Notes: generated by a model not told the origin, from the letters alone. A stretch of 64,000 nucleotides of DNA from Kiloniella spongiae (GCF_001026905.1 NZ_LAQL01000003.1:124001-188000), one strand, 5' to 3'. Shown: positions 1 through 9,033, numbered from the stretch's first letter. Numbers and translations: made by a program.

Positions 1-987
1 GGCTTTAATACCTGTCGTGATGAATACCTTAGCTATGGCGTTACTTTGGCGCAGAATGCCTGGGCGCCAACAGCCTTGCTGGAAATGTTTGCTGAAGTTG
101 CCGCAGATGGTGATCCCGGTATTGATCTTGTGGTTTTACCGATTGCCGAAATTGAACCTGCATTTTCTACGAGCGGTTTAGGTGCTCGTTGGCCAGATAA
201 TCCGCACGTGAAGCTTGGGCCGCGAAAACTCTTTACCGACGGATCATTTCAAATGAGAACGGCCTATCTAACCGAACCGTTTTTTACGGCACAGGATGGT
301 GGCGAACCTGATTGTGGGCTGCCCTATGTAGAGCGGGATGTTCTTTTTTCAGAAATCAAAAAATTGCATGATATGGGATATCAGATTCACACTCATTCCA
401 ACGGTGACGCGGGCAGTGATATGTTACTGGATGCCTTGGAAGCTGCTTTAGAAGATAATCCGAGGGGCGATCATCGGCACACCCTTATTCATGGGCAAGT
501 TTTACGGGACGATCAATTGGCGCGCATGAAAAAACTTGGTGTAACCGTCAGCTTTTTCAGTGCACATATCTATTTCTGGGGCGATAAGCACTACACTGAT
601 TTTCTGGGGCCTGACCGTGCCAATAGAATTTCTCCGGCGGGATCCGCTGAACGGGCGGGTGTGCGTTATACGATCCATAATGATGCATCTGTGACACCTA
701 CGCGTCCTCTACATTTGATGCACTGTGCCGTAAATCGTCAAACATCATCGGGGCGCGTCCTTGGGGGAGATCAGCGAATTTCAGCCATAAGTGCCTTGCG
801 GGCCCATACTATTGATGCAGCCTGGCAGGTATTTCAGGAAAAAGAACGTGGTTCAATCGAACCCGGAAAGTTGGCCGACCTTGCAATTTTGACTGATGAT
901 CCTATCGCCAATGCGGACCATCTGGATAAACTTAGTGTAGTGGAAACGATACGCAGAGGGAAAAGCGTTTGGAAAAAGACTGTTTAA
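1..987 (+). CDS. Amidohydrolase, YtcJ-like (5'-truncated)
   Basis: C-terminal part of a metal-dependent amidohydrolase of the amidohydrolase_3/YtcJ type, a family that hydrolyses amide or N-acyl bonds. The frame is open from base 1, so the gene starts outside the window. Visible signatures are the metal-site histidine pair in IHTHSNGD, a downstream HTLIHGQ strand, and the C-terminal EPGKLADLAIL, where the protein returns to the small beta-sandwich typical of this superfamily. The substrate cannot be deduced. It converges on a LysR gene 12 bp downstream. The missing N-terminal part should carry the first HxH metal motif. Confidence 0.85.
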   Translation, partial: GFNTCRDEYLSYGVTLAQNAWAPTALLEMFAEVAADGDPGIDLVVLPIAEIEPAFSTSGLGARWPDNPHVKLGPRKLFTDGSFQMRTAYLTEPFFTAQDGGEPDCGLPYVERDVLFSEIKKLHDMGYQIHTHSNGDAGSDMLLDALEAALEDNPRGDHRHTLIHGQVLRDDQLARMKKLGVTVSFFSAHIYFWGDKHYTDFLGPDRANRISPAGSAERAGVRYTIHNDASVTPTRPLHLMHCAVNRQTSSGRVLGGDQRISAISALRAHTIDAAWQVFQEKERGSIEPGKLADLAILTDDPIANADHLDKLSVVETIRRGKSVWKKTV

Positions 988-999
988 AAGAGTTTTCTC

Positions 1000-1935
1000 T
1001 TACAACATAAGTTTTGTCGATAAATCTGCAAAGGCATCTTGAATTGAATGGGCGAGTTCTTGTTCGGTGTCGGAATTTTTGAGCCAGGGTGAAACGGCAA
1101 AATAGAAGTTGGTTTTTTGGTCGAACTCGTCAATTTCTCGCCAGACGAGGCCTGGATTTTTCTGACAAAAAAGCTCTGCAATCAGGATGTTACCGATGTA
1201 AAGAGCATTGAATTCTTCGGCCATCTGCATGGCGAGGGTTGAATAGGGCGTTTCCAACAGGTTCTGAATTTTCAATCCGTGACGACGCAGAATATCTCTA
1301 TGTTCCTGATAGCAAGGATCGCCTTTGGAGACCGAGATCATTTTTTGCTGGTCGAGGTCGGTGGCAGAAATAATTTCCTTCTTAGCCAGCGGGTGATTTT
1401 TGGGTAGAACACAGACTTGTCTGGCCGCAATAAAAAGGTTGTTTTCAATACTGCTGTGATCCAAAGGCTTGGTCTGAAAAGCAACATCAGCACGATTGTC
1501 AATCAGAGCAGTAATTGATTCCTCTACCGAGGCAGAGGTGACCTGAAAATGCATACTGTTTTGTCGGGGTAGTTTTGTCAGTAGATGAGGCAAGACCAGA
1601 GAACAGTTGGAAAAAGAAGCGCAGATACGCAGTTGGCTGACTTCGCGGGTTTGTCCGCGCCGCCATTTACTGAATGTTTTATCGACGCCTGACAGCAATT
1701 CTTCTACATCTTCGAACAGGATTTTTGCGCGTTCGGTTGGGAAGACTCTGCCGTTTCGGCGAATGAAAAGATCGGTTTCAAAGATATTTTCGAGCCGCTG
1801 GATGTGCTGGCTTACAGAAGGTTGGGTGACGCCAAGTTCATTTGCCGCTTTTGTAATACTGCCACTTTCCATCACTACAGCAAAAGCTTCGAGTGATTTC
1901 AAATGGGCGAGCTTGCTGTCTTTATGTTTTACCAT
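1000..1935 (-). CDS. LysR-family transcriptional regulator
   Basis: A 311-residue LysR-type regulator. The N-terminal winged helix-turn-helix (about residues 10-70) contains the canonical SITKAANELGVTQPSVSQHI stretch, followed by a linker helix and a periplasmic-binding-protein-like effector domain of about 220 residues. Length is normal for the family. It is divergent from ggt across a roughly 420-bp gap that holds a 26-bp dyad (2085-2110), so it may control itself and ggt; this is inference. The effector is unknown. Confidence 0.9.
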   Translation of the reverse strand: MVKHKDSKLAHLKSLEAFAVVMESGSITKAANELGVTQPSVSQHIQRLENIFETDLFIRRNGRVFPTERAKILFEDVEELLSGVDKTFSKWRRGQTREVSQLRICASFSNCSLVLPHLLTKLPRQNSMHFQVTSASVEESITALIDNRADVAFQTKPLDHSSIENNLFIAARQVCVLPKNHPLAKKEIISATDLDQQKMISVSKGDPCYQEHRDILRRHGLKIQNLLETPYSTLAMQMAEEFNALYIGNILIAELFCQKNPGLVWREIDEFDQKTNFYFAVSPWLKNSDTEQELAHSIQDAFADLSTKLML

Positions 1936-2356
1936 CTTTATGTTTTGCCATGGGGTTTTTCTGTTTGACTGCCATATTCGGGCGGATAGCAGAGTGAATA
2001 TGTGTCAATTTTGTTTGTCTCGTTGCCAAATAAATTCATAACGGGCTATGCTATTAAAACTACCTATAGGTTCATAGTATTTTTTTATAAGGTTGATGGC
2101 AATCTTATAACTCTTTAGCCGTTAACCCCAGCGTGAATGTAATACCGATAAAAGATATTCTGTATGTTTTGTGAATAGGTTTTGTATTTACGTGTTGATG
2201 TGAAGTGTAGAGTTCATAAATAAAATCTATCAATCAATTTCTCTCCACTCACTTCAATAGACTATCCAAATAACTATCCGGTACTGTGAAGCACTGATCA
2301 ATACTGGGCGGGAAATGTTAAAGATCGAAAGTAACATAAAGACAGGGAATAGTTTT
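1936..2356. other. Intergenic region between LysR and ggt
   Basis: About 420 bp, AT-rich, without a convincing coding frame. It must hold the promoters of both divergent genes. The one clear structure is the dyad at 2085-2110. No RNA gene or riboswitch was recognised. Confidence 0.6.
2085..2110. promoter_or_regulatory. 26-bp near-perfect dyad, candidate operator
   Basis: Arms TTATAAG (2085-2091) and CTTATAA (2104-2110) are perfect inverted repeats. Symmetry continues inward with one mismatch then three more pairs around a four-base centre. It lies in the gap between divergent LysR and ggt genes. The dyad is seen directly; binding by the LysR protein is inferred. Confidence 0.45.
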
Positions 2357-4138
2357 ATGTCCATGATTTCGAAAAAGCCATTTTTGGCCTTTGCGACCTC
2401 CTTACCCCTCTACGCATCCTCCATTTTGGGTGCATCCGTCATTCTTGGCAACACGGCTATGGCTCAGGAAGCTGTACAGCCGGAAGCGACCCATGCGGTT
2501 GTTGAAAAGCAGGCGGTAAAATCCAAAAAATTTATGGTGGCATCGGCCAATCCAATCGCAACCCAGGCAGGCTATGAAGTGTTGGAACGCGGCGGAACGG
2601 CTGCGGATGCGGCTGTTGCTGTGCAGTTGATGCTTAACCTTGTCGAGCCGCAAAGCTCTGGCATTGGTGGCGGTGCCTTTATGGTTTATTGGGATGCCAA
2701 AGACAAAAGCCTGACAACCTTTGATGGTCGCGAAAAAGCACCAATGGCAGCTACGCCAGACTATTGGTTGGGTGCTGATGGTCAGCCTGTTGGTTGGTTT
2801 GATGCGGTTGTCGGTGGTCGATCCGTCGGGGTGCCGGGCACGCTTAAGCTGATTGAAACCGTGCATCAGCGTTATGGTACTCAGGATTGGGCTGAGCTGA
2901 TCGAACCAACCCGTGCACTGGCACAGGGCGGGTTTCAGGTTTCCCATCGCATGGCCAATTCCATTGCTAATGCCGTAGGTAAACGCAAGCTGGAAGCCAT
3001 GCCCCATACACGGGCTTACTTTTTTGACAAGAACGGCGAGCCCCTAAAACAGGGCACATTATTACGTAACCCTGAATTTGCCGCAGCCCTTGCAATGATC
3101 CAGAAAGAAGGCTCCAAAGTCTTCTACGAAGGACAAATTGCCAAAGACATTGTCGAGGCCGTGAAGACCGAGGAAAACAGCGGCATTCTGACACTGGAAG
3201 ATATGAAAGCCTATGAAGTTGTCGAACGCAAGCCTGCCTGTGCGCCTTATCGTGGGTATGAAGTCTGCGGCATGGGCCCGCCTTCATCTGGTGCCTTGAC
3301 GGTTGGGCAAATTCTGTCCGTTCTGTCCAACTATGATCTTCCGGCAATGGGGGCGGGCGCAGAGAGTACCCACCTTTATCTGGAAGCGGCCAAGCTGGCC
3401 TATGCTGACCGTGGGCTTTACATGGCTGACAGTGATTTTGTGAAGATGCCTGAAGGCCTATTGGACCAGACCTATCTGAAGGAACGTGCAGGATTGATTG
3501 ATCCGGCAAAAACCATGGGCAAGGCAGATGCAGGGACGCCGCCGTGGAAAGAAGCAAGCCGCTATGCGCCGGATACGCAACTGGAACGCCCGGGAACCAG
3601 CCACTTTTCGATTGTGGATGCCGAGGGTAATGTCATTTCCATGACCACAACCATTGAAACCGGTTTTGGGTCTCGTGTCATGAGTAACGGGTTCTTGCTG
3701 AATAACGAATTGACGGATTTCTCTCGTGCCCCGGAAGAAGACGGCAAACCGATTGCCAACCGTGTTGAAGGTGGAAAGCGCCCAAGATCATCCATGGCAC
3801 CAACCATTGTTCTAAAAGACGGTAAACCTGTTCTTGCAATCGGATCACCCGGCGGATCGCGGATTATTAACTATGTGGCCCAATCCATTATTGGTATTTT
3901 GGACTTTGGCATGGACCCACAGGTTGCGATTAGCCAGCCCCATATCGTTAACCGCAATGGCGCTACAGATGTCGAAGAAGGCACGGATGCCGTTGCCATG
4001 ATCCCTGCGTTAGAAGCCAAAGGTCACGAGATCAATGTTCGTGATCTTAATTCCGGCCTTCATGCAATCCAGATCTTTGACGGAGAGCTTGTGGGCGGCG
4101 CAGACACCCGCCGTGAAGGGACGGTTATGGGGGACTGA
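2357..4138 (+). CDS. ggt: Gamma-glutamyltransferase precursor
   Basis: Periplasmic gamma-glutamyltranspeptidase, an N-terminal-nucleophile hydrolase that cleaves the gamma-glutamyl bond of glutathione and transfers it to water or amino acids. The export signal (hydrophobic run ending near NTAMAQ) is followed by the large-subunit region. The autoprocessing and nucleophile threonine lies in PGTSHFSIVDAEGN (codon at 3596, Thr414 from this start). Small-subunit motifs include RPRSSMAPTI and GSPGGSRI. Length (593 residues) is normal. I prefer ATG 2357, preceded by AGGGA at good spacing, over ATG 2315, which would put an unusual polar extension before the signal peptide. A hairpin follows at 4162-4211. 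Confidence 0.93.
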   Translation: MSMISKKPFLAFATSLPLYASSILGASVILGNTAMAQEAVQPEATHAVVEKQAVKSKKFMVASANPIATQAGYEVLERGGTAADAAVAVQLMLNLVEPQSSGIGGGAFMVYWDAKDKSLTTFDGREKAPMAATPDYWLGADGQPVGWFDAVVGGRSVGVPGTLKLIETVHQRYGTQDWAELIEPTRALAQGGFQVSHRMANSIANAVGKRKLEAMPHTRAYFFDKNGEPLKQGTLLRNPEFAAALAMIQKEGSKVFYEGQIAKDIVEAVKTEENSGILTLEDMKAYEVVERKPACAPYRGYEVCGMGPPSSGALTVGQILSVLSNYDLPAMGAGAESTHLYLEAAKLAYADRGLYMADSDFVKMPEGLLDQTYLKERAGLIDPAKTMGKADAGTPPWKEASRYAPDTQLERPGTSHFSIVDAEGNVISMTTTIETGFGSRVMSNGFLLNNELTDFSRAPEEDGKPIANRVEGGKRPRSSMAPTIVLKDGKPVLAIGSPGGSRIINYVAQSIIGILDFGMDPQVAISQPHIVNRNGATDVEEGTDAVAMIPALEAKGHEINVRDLNSGLHAIQIFDGELVGGADTRREGTVMGD

Positions 4139-4161
4139 TTAACACCGATTGATGAAATTGA

Positions 4162-4211
4162 ATTGGCTTTGTGGCTGTTTGTCGTTGATGACTGATGATC
4201 ACAAAGCCAAT
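4162..4211. terminator. Long-loop 12-bp inverted repeat after ggt
   Basis: ATTGGCTTTGTG (4162-4173) is perfectly complementary to CACAAAGCCAAT (4200-4211) around a 26-base loop. It lies 23 bp after the ggt stop. There is no clean T-tract, so it may be an RNA-stabilising hairpin rather than an intrinsic terminator. Confidence 0.4.
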
Positions 4212-4347
4212 CGTGTTTATGGTCTTGTTTTAGCTGAGAGAGGGAGGCTATGGGTGCGTCATTTTTGTAAGCTGTTTCCCTGTTTAAAATAGAGTATTAG
4301 TCGTATGGTCGTTTAAATCATACGTTTAATTATACTGGGAAAGCCCT

Positions 4348-4773
4348 ATGGATATTTTTTCACTGATCCCGGCCTTGGGGGGTGGTATATTAATTGGTAT
4401 TGCTGCGATCGGGTTGATGTTGTTCAATGGCAGGATTGCCGGAATTAGTGGTATCCTAGGCGGTGTTTTTCCTTTCAATTCGAATGATACTTTGTGGCGT
4501 ATAGCCTTCCTCGTCGGACTTGTCATTGCGCCTTTCTTCTATCGTGTTCTTGTCGGTCAAATACCGGAAATTACCTTCTCTGTTTCATGGCCGTTTCTTG
4601 CTCTTGGTGGCGTACTAGTCGGGATTGGTACTCAACTGGGAAGCGGCTGTACTAGCGGGCATGGTGTGTGTGGCATATCCCGTTTCTCTATTCGTTCCAT
4701 CGTGGCAACGTTGATTTTTATGAGTACAGCAGCCTTGACCGTTTTCTTTGTTCGTCATGTTTGGGGAGCTTAA
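4348..4773 (+). CDS. YeeE/YedE-type permease, first half
   Basis: A 141-residue inner-membrane protein with about four transmembrane segments, of the YeeE/YedE (sulfur-transport domain) family. Members move thiosulfate or related sulfur species. The glycine/cysteine signature [15 protein letters not shown] is clear; such cysteines carry the substrate in characterised YeeE proteins. ATG 4348 follows a GGGAA-type site. The stop is one base before the next gene's ATG, so the two are co-translated halves. Substrate specificity here is inferred from the family. Confidence 0.88.
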   Translation: MDIFSLIPALGGGILIGIAAIGLMLFNGRIAGISGILGGVFPFNSNDTLWRIAFLVGLVIAPFFYRVLVGQIPEITFSVSWPFLALGGVLVGIGTQLGSGCTSGHGVCGISRFSIRSIVATLIFMSTAALTVFFVRHVWGA

Positions 4774-4774
4774 T

Positions 4775-5215
4775 ATGTTTAGGAAAATCATAAAACAGAG
4801 CTTTGTGGCTTTGATCGTGGGGGTAGTTTTTGGCCTGGGATTAATTGTATCCGGGATGGTAAATCCTGCAAAGATATTGGCTTTTCTGGATGTCGCCGGT
4901 GATTGGGATCCCAGCTTGGCATTTGTGATGGGCGGTGCCCTTATCACCACGGGGATTGGATACAGGTTGATATTTTTCCGAAAGCGCCCCGTTTTATCAC
5001 CTGATTTTTTATTGCCTGTGAAAAAACAAATTGATAGCAAGCTTGTTATAGGTTCTGTTTTGTTTGGTCTTGGATGGGGAATAACCGGTCTTTGTCCGGG
5101 ACCTGCGCTCACAGCACTTACAATAGGATCAACCGAAATTTATGTATTTTTGTTTTCAATGAGCGTCGGTATCTTTGGTTTTAAATTTGTGAAGCAATGC
5201 CTTGGCCATAGTTAG
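4775..5215 (+). CDS. YeeE/YedE-type permease, second half (DUF6691-like)
   Basis: A 146-residue inner-membrane protein with about four transmembrane segments, the usual partner of the preceding half. It carries the conserved GMVNPAKILAFLDV and GLGWGITGLCPGPAL signatures, with the single cysteine expected in the LCPGPA motif. The start is ATG 4775, one base after the upstream stop and preceded by GGGGAG inside the upstream gene. An upstream in-frame start at 4748 would overlap the first gene and lacks support. The gene converges on the histidine kinase gene with a 20-bp gap. Confidence 0.88.
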   Translation: MFRKIIKQSFVALIVGVVFGLGLIVSGMVNPAKILAFLDVAGDWDPSLAFVMGGALITTGIGYRLIFFRKRPVLSPDFLLPVKKQIDSKLVIGSVLFGLGWGITGLCPGPALTALTIGSTEIYVFLFSMSVGIFGFKFVKQCLGHS

Positions 5216-5235
5216 TTTACTTACTTTTGCTCGCT

Positions 5236-6672
5236 TTATTTGATGCCGCTTGGTGAATTAAAAATAACAACAATCTTATGGCCGCCTAACCGAGTTGCTG
5301 GCTGTTGATCAAGTATCAAGTTCTGGCGTTGGGCTATCTGTTTTACGATAGAAAGCCCCAAACCAGCGCCAGAGCCTGACTTTTTTCCAAGGCGATCAAA
5401 CTTAGCAAAGCTGGCTTTAAAATCGCTTTTACTCATTCCGTCACCATTATCTTCGACACTGATGAATACTTTACCTTGTTCTGTATGCCCTAGCTCTACT
5501 GATATGAGTTTAGAGATGTTTGCCTTGGTATCGTCACTTGCATCCTTACTGACATATTTTCCGGAATATTTTATAGCATTCTCTATCAAGTTACCTAGTA
5601 GACTGTGGATTAGGGCACGATTGATTGTCTGGTTTAAATTGTCGGGTGAGATCAGTTCAATTTCACCGCCGCCTTCGTAAATTCGGGGCACAAAATCTGA
5701 TATTACTGTTCGCGTAAAATCAACTAAGTCAGTGAGTTCACCTTCGTTTGCCCGAAGAGTAACACTTTCTGACCGTGCCAACTGTAATAGTTGTGATATC
5801 AACCTTGTGGCTCTTTCGGTTGCGGCGAGCATACCGCTAATTTGTTTTTTCACTTCCTCGGGAATGGTTTTGGGGTTGATGGCTTCGGCTTGTGTTCGCA
5901 CAGCGGTTAATGGCGTGCGTAATTCATGTGCTGCGTTGGCGATAAAGTTTTGCTCTCGCCGAATTGTTTGATCCATTCGCGCAATGAGGTTGTTCAAAGC
6001 ATCTTCTATTTCTCTTATTTCATATAAATCACTTCCCAATTCTATTGGTGAAAGCTGATTATGTTTTCGCGCACGAACGATTGTTGCCGCATGTTCCATT
6101 GGCTCGACAACCTGTTTAACAGTACGACGTGCAACAAGCAGAGAAATAACCCCAACAATCAAACCGATTGAAAAGACAAAGGCTGTTGTGATTAAAATTC
6201 CGAGAAAGACTTCTCCCTGCCAAGTGCCAACAATTACCTTTATGTTCTGTTCTTGATTATAAACACCGTATAGAGCCCAGTTATTATCAATTACCCCCCA
6301 AGGATGGTTTTTAGCTTGATATTTTAACTGACCTTCCATTGGTAAAGCCAACAGTTCATCGTCGGCAAGGTTTATCGTCGTATAGTGTATTTGTCCGTTT
6401 TTAATGATAACAATAAAATAGTCTGCAATACCAATGTCACTAGTTGTTTGGGTTAGCTGGCTATGGGTTTGTTTTATTGAATTTTCAGTTTTGTTGTAGG
6501 CACTTTCAAAGGCGAGGATCCGATGAGCGAGATGTGTGATTTGACCACGTTGAGCTTCGTTGAAGTATTGTGAACTGGCAAAGCCAATGAGGACTGTAGC
6601 GATAATCCAACCTGTCGCTAAATAAATCGACAATCGGCGGTAAAGTACATCCCTTATGGATAATGTGGGCAC
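5236..6672 (-). CDS. Sensor histidine kinase, QseC/PmrB-like
   Basis: Membrane sensor kinase of an OmpR-class two-component system. From the preferred start it has TM1 (about 17-37), a periplasmic sensor loop (about 38-153), TM2 (about 154-181), a HAMP linker, the H-box NAAHELRTPLTAVRTQ with phosphoacceptor His249, then N-box NLIENAIKYSG, VEDNGDGMS and GAGLGLSIVKQ. I choose GTG 6672 because GGAGC lies 8 bp upstream of it; the longer TTG start at 6699 has no comparable site. It lies just downstream of its response regulator. The input signal is unknown. Confidence 0.92.
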   Translation of the reverse strand: MPTLSIRDVLYRRLSIYLATGWIIATVLIGFASSQYFNEAQRGQITHLAHRILAFESAYNKTENSIKQTHSQLTQTTSDIGIADYFIVIIKNGQIHYTTINLADDELLALPMEGQLKYQAKNHPWGVIDNNWALYGVYNQEQNIKVIVGTWQGEVFLGILITTAFVFSIGLIVGVISLLVARRTVKQVVEPMEHAATIVRARKHNQLSPIELGSDLYEIREIEDALNNLIARMDQTIRREQNFIANAAHELRTPLTAVRTQAEAINPKTIPEEVKKQISGMLAATERATRLISQLLQLARSESVTLRANEGELTDLVDFTRTVISDFVPRIYEGGGEIELISPDNLNQTINRALIHSLLGNLIENAIKYSGKYVSKDASDDTKANISKLISVELGHTEQGKVFISVEDNGDGMSKSDFKASFAKFDRLGKKSGSGAGLGLSIVKQIAQRQNLILDQQPATRLGGHKIVVIFNSPSGIK

Positions 6673-6718
6673 CTTTTCGAGCTCCTGTTTATTTCGCAAT
6701 CATGTCTTATGTTAATAC

Positions 6719-7378
6719 TTACTTTTTAGGCGACATATACCCAATGCCCCGAACAGTTTTAATTATGTCAGAACCGAGCCTGCGGCGAATTTGGGAAATA
6801 TAAACTTCGAGCGTGTTGCTTTCGGCATCACCGTCCCAGCCATAGAGTTTCTCACCCAGCTCGGCACGTGTAAGCACCCGACCACTATTATTGACAAGCG
6901 TGAGTAGTAGGTTGAAAATTTTTGGCGTGAATTCGATAACTTCTGTTCCCTTGCGAACAGTCATACCGGAAATATCTATTTCAATATCACCATAGATAAC
7001 AGTTTTCTGTGCCTTGGCTGTTTTTCTTCTGGAAAGCGCACGAACCCGGGCAAGAAGCTCTTCCATAACAAAAGGTTTGGTCAGATAGTCATCTGCATTG
7101 GCATCCAGACCTTTAACCCTGTCTGTGATGCTATCCCGCGCTGTGAGAATAAGCACAGGTGTGTTGGCTCCGAGATGGCGCAAATTTTCAAGAATTGTCA
7201 TGCCATCTTCGCCGGGAAGACCTAGATCGAGAATAATGACTGTGAAATCATCATATTCTTCTGCTGAGCTCAAGGATATACCTTCTTCCAGCCAGTCAAC
7301 GGTATAGCCTTCTTGCTGAAGCCGGCGTTTCAAGCCATCACCAATGGCAGGGTCATCTTCGTAGATTAATATACGCAT
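6719..7378 (-). CDS. OmpR/QseB-like response regulator
   Basis: A 219-residue response regulator. The receiver domain has the acidic pair EDD at 7-9, phosphoacceptor Asp51 in IILDLGLPGEDG, and Lys101 in YLTKPF. It is followed by an OmpR/PhoB winged-helix domain containing SNTLEVYISQIRRRLG. It is cotranscribed with the downstream kinase and divergent from the MipA/OmpV gene. Three TTCA-led repeats at an exact 11-bp period lie just upstream (7387-7415), which suits binding of an OmpR-type dimer, so autoregulation and control of the neighbouring outer-membrane gene are likely (inference). Confidence 0.95.
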   Translation of the reverse strand: MRILIYEDDPAIGDGLKRRLQQEGYTVDWLEEGISLSSAEEYDDFTVIILDLGLPGEDGMTILENLRHLGANTPVLILTARDSITDRVKGLDANADDYLTKPFVMEELLARVRALSRRKTAKAQKTVIYGDIEIDISGMTVRKGTEVIEFTPKIFNLLLTLVNNSGRVLTRAELGEKLYGWDGDAESNTLEVYISQIRRRLGSDIIKTVRGIGYMSPKK

Positions 7379-7386
7379 ATCGAAGG

Positions 7387-7415
7387 TTCAGGTCGTTTTC
7401 AGGTTCACTTCATAT
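7387..7415. promoter_or_regulatory. Three 11-bp-spaced TTCA repeats, candidate response-regulator site
   Basis: TTCAGGT at 7387, TTCAGGT at 7398 and TTCATAT at 7409 recur with a period of exactly 11 bp. They lie between the divergent response-regulator and MipA/OmpV genes. OmpR/PhoB-family regulators bind direct repeats at this spacing. The repeats are seen; the binding protein is inferred. Confidence 0.55.
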
Positions 7416-7465
7416 TCAGAGTCTAATGTGTCTTTACCCTGTTATTAAACACGAGTTTAAAGAAT

Positions 7466-8296
7466 ATGAAAGTACATAAATCACGTTCATTTCCCTTGGT
7501 TTTGGGGATGATGACGGCTGCCCTTTTTACTGTAAATTCTGCCCTTTCGGACGAAGTGACGATCCCTACTAATTCAGATGTCTGGGATTTAGAACTCGGT
7601 GCTGTTGGAGGCTTCTCTCCGGATTATGAAGGATCAGATGATTATGAGTTGATGGGACTGCCGTATGTTCATGCCGCTTGGAAAGATACTATTGTCTTGA
7701 CTACCCGGGATGGCGGCCCAGGGCTTTACCTTCAACATGAGATTTGGGATGATTTCTCTGTCAGAGGTGGTGTTCGATATGAATTTGGTCGTGATGAAAA
7801 TGATAACGATAACGATGCACTGGAAGGGCTTGGGGATCTGGATGTGGGCGCGGTGGCTGTCGGAGCGCTTGCTTATGAGTACGGACCCGTTGAGTTTTCT
7901 GCAGAGTTGGCGAGTGATCTAACGGGAGATCGAGAAGGTACCCGAGCGACATTGGCTGCTGATTATCGGATGATGGTGTTAGAGAACAAGGGACGCTTTT
8001 CCTTTGGTCCTTCAATTACTTGGGCTGATGATAATTACATGGAAAATACTTTTGGGATCAGTGGAGCTCAAGCCGCAGCCTCTCGTAATAATTATGCGGT
8101 TTATAATGCAGAGAGCGGTATAAAAGATGTTGGCCTGAATGCCAGTTTTTCCTATGCCCTTACTGAAAATGTCTCTGTTCTTGCCACTGGGGGATACTCC
8201 CGATTGTTGGGGGATGCGGCGGACAGTCCAATCGTTGATGATGAAGGATCTGCCAACCAATTTAGTAGTATGCTGGGCCTCGTTTATCGTTGGTGA
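7466..8296 (+). CDS. MipA/OmpV-family outer-membrane protein
   Basis: A 276-residue exported beta-barrel protein. The signal peptide (hydrophobic residues 10-28, cut near ALSDE) is followed by the family opening LELGAVGGFSPDYEGSDDY, alternating amphipathic strands, and the terminal SMLGLVYRW, ending in an aromatic residue as barrel proteins do. An acidic DENDNDNDALEG loop might bind cations. In many proteobacteria this family sits beside an OmpR-type two-component system, as here. Function is only known at family level (scaffold or porin-like roles). A strong intrinsic terminator follows. Confidence 0.9.
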   Translation: MKVHKSRSFPLVLGMMTAALFTVNSALSDEVTIPTNSDVWDLELGAVGGFSPDYEGSDDYELMGLPYVHAAWKDTIVLTTRDGGPGLYLQHEIWDDFSVRGGVRYEFGRDENDNDNDALEGLGDLDVGAVAVGALAYEYGPVEFSAELASDLTGDREGTRATLAADYRMMVLENKGRFSFGPSITWADDNYMENTFGISGAQAAASRNNYAVYNAESGIKDVGLNASFSYALTENVSVLATGGYSRLLGDAADSPIVDDEGSANQFSSMLGLVYRW

Positions 8297-8300
8297 TATA

Positions 8301-8329
8301 ATCGAGCCTTTTCTTAGGCTCGATTTTTT
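8301..8329 (+). terminator. Intrinsic terminator after MipA/OmpV gene
   Basis: Perfect 8-bp stem ATCGAGCC (8301-8308) with GGCTCGAT (8317-8324), an 8-base loop and a run of six T. It starts four bases after the stop codon. Confidence 0.9.
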
Positions 8330-8451
8330 ATAACAAGGTTTGTCTTGGAATGATTGACAGGTTAACAGTTAACAAACCTGTAAATTGAATGTGATGGGTA
8401 GTTTATAATCAGAAAGCTTATGTAAGGTATTCACCGTTAGGAGAGTATCTT

Positions 8452-8952
8452 ATGTTGATATATCGTTCAAACCTGATCAGAAGTTTCACCATTCGTGTTT
8501 TTGCAAGTGTCCTTTTGGGTGTGCTGCCGTTAAAGGCAGCTTATGCCTTTCAGGATACGGGTAATTCCAGCTATTCTCTGTCTGGGTATTCAGGAGAATC
8601 CTCGCGCTCTAATGTTGCCTTTAAAAAATCAGGGCAAGTAATTATTGGCTATGGATATCGCAAGCCACATCGCCAACATTCGTATTATGGTCAGCATCAT
8701 AAAACGCATAAGAAAGCTCATCACTATAACAAGCACTATTCAGCCAGCAGACATCATCACTATAAAAAGAAGCCATACGGCATTCATTCAAAATCTGGTG
8801 GTAAAAGGCATTATCAACCAAATCATTCGCACAGACATTTTAAATACAAAAGAAATAGGCATCATTTTTCACGCCACTATTCCAAGTCGCATCATAAGCG
8901 CAAACACCATCGTTATTACGGAAAGTCAAAAAGACATCATTATGTAAAGTGA
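8452..8952 (+). CDS. Histidine/lysine/tyrosine-rich exported protein
   Basis: A 166-residue protein preceded by TAGGAGAG at good spacing. An N-terminal signal peptide (about residues 10-32, likely cut after AYA) leads to a short Ser/Gly-rich stretch. From about residue 68 to the end it is almost entirely His, Lys, Arg, Tyr and Ser, with HHH, HH, HYxKHY and KRHH clusters. It is extremely basic and probably disordered. I do not recognise a family. Multiple histidines suggest periplasmic metal binding (Ni, Cu or Zn) or polyanion binding, as inference. It has its own promoter region and terminator, so it need not be cotranscribed with the MipA/OmpV gene upstream. Confidence 0.75.
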   Translation: MLIYRSNLIRSFTIRVFASVLLGVLPLKAAYAFQDTGNSSYSLSGYSGESSRSNVAFKKSGQVIIGYGYRKPHRQHSYYGQHHKTHKKAHHYNKHYSASRHHHYKKKPYGIHSKSGGKRHYQPNHSHRHFKYKRNRHHFSRHYSKSHHKRKHHRYYGKSKRHHYVK

Positions 8953-9003
8953 AGTGTTTTGTTTAGGTTAAGATTAATCGTACCATTTATTGGGATAAAC
9001 AAG

Positions 9004-9033
9004 CCGGAGCTCTGTTAGCGAGATCCGGTTTTT
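9004..9033 (+). terminator. Intrinsic terminator after His-rich gene
   Basis: CCGGA (9004-9008) pairs with TCCGG (9024-9028), and an inner CTC/GAG pairing lengthens the stem. A T5 tract follows. Confidence 0.75.

Noticed and set aside
2402-3557. Minus-strand frames of 196-201 codons inside ggt
   Set aside because: They are shadows of a well-supported gene with all motifs on the plus strand; the translations are compositionally odd and show no domain.
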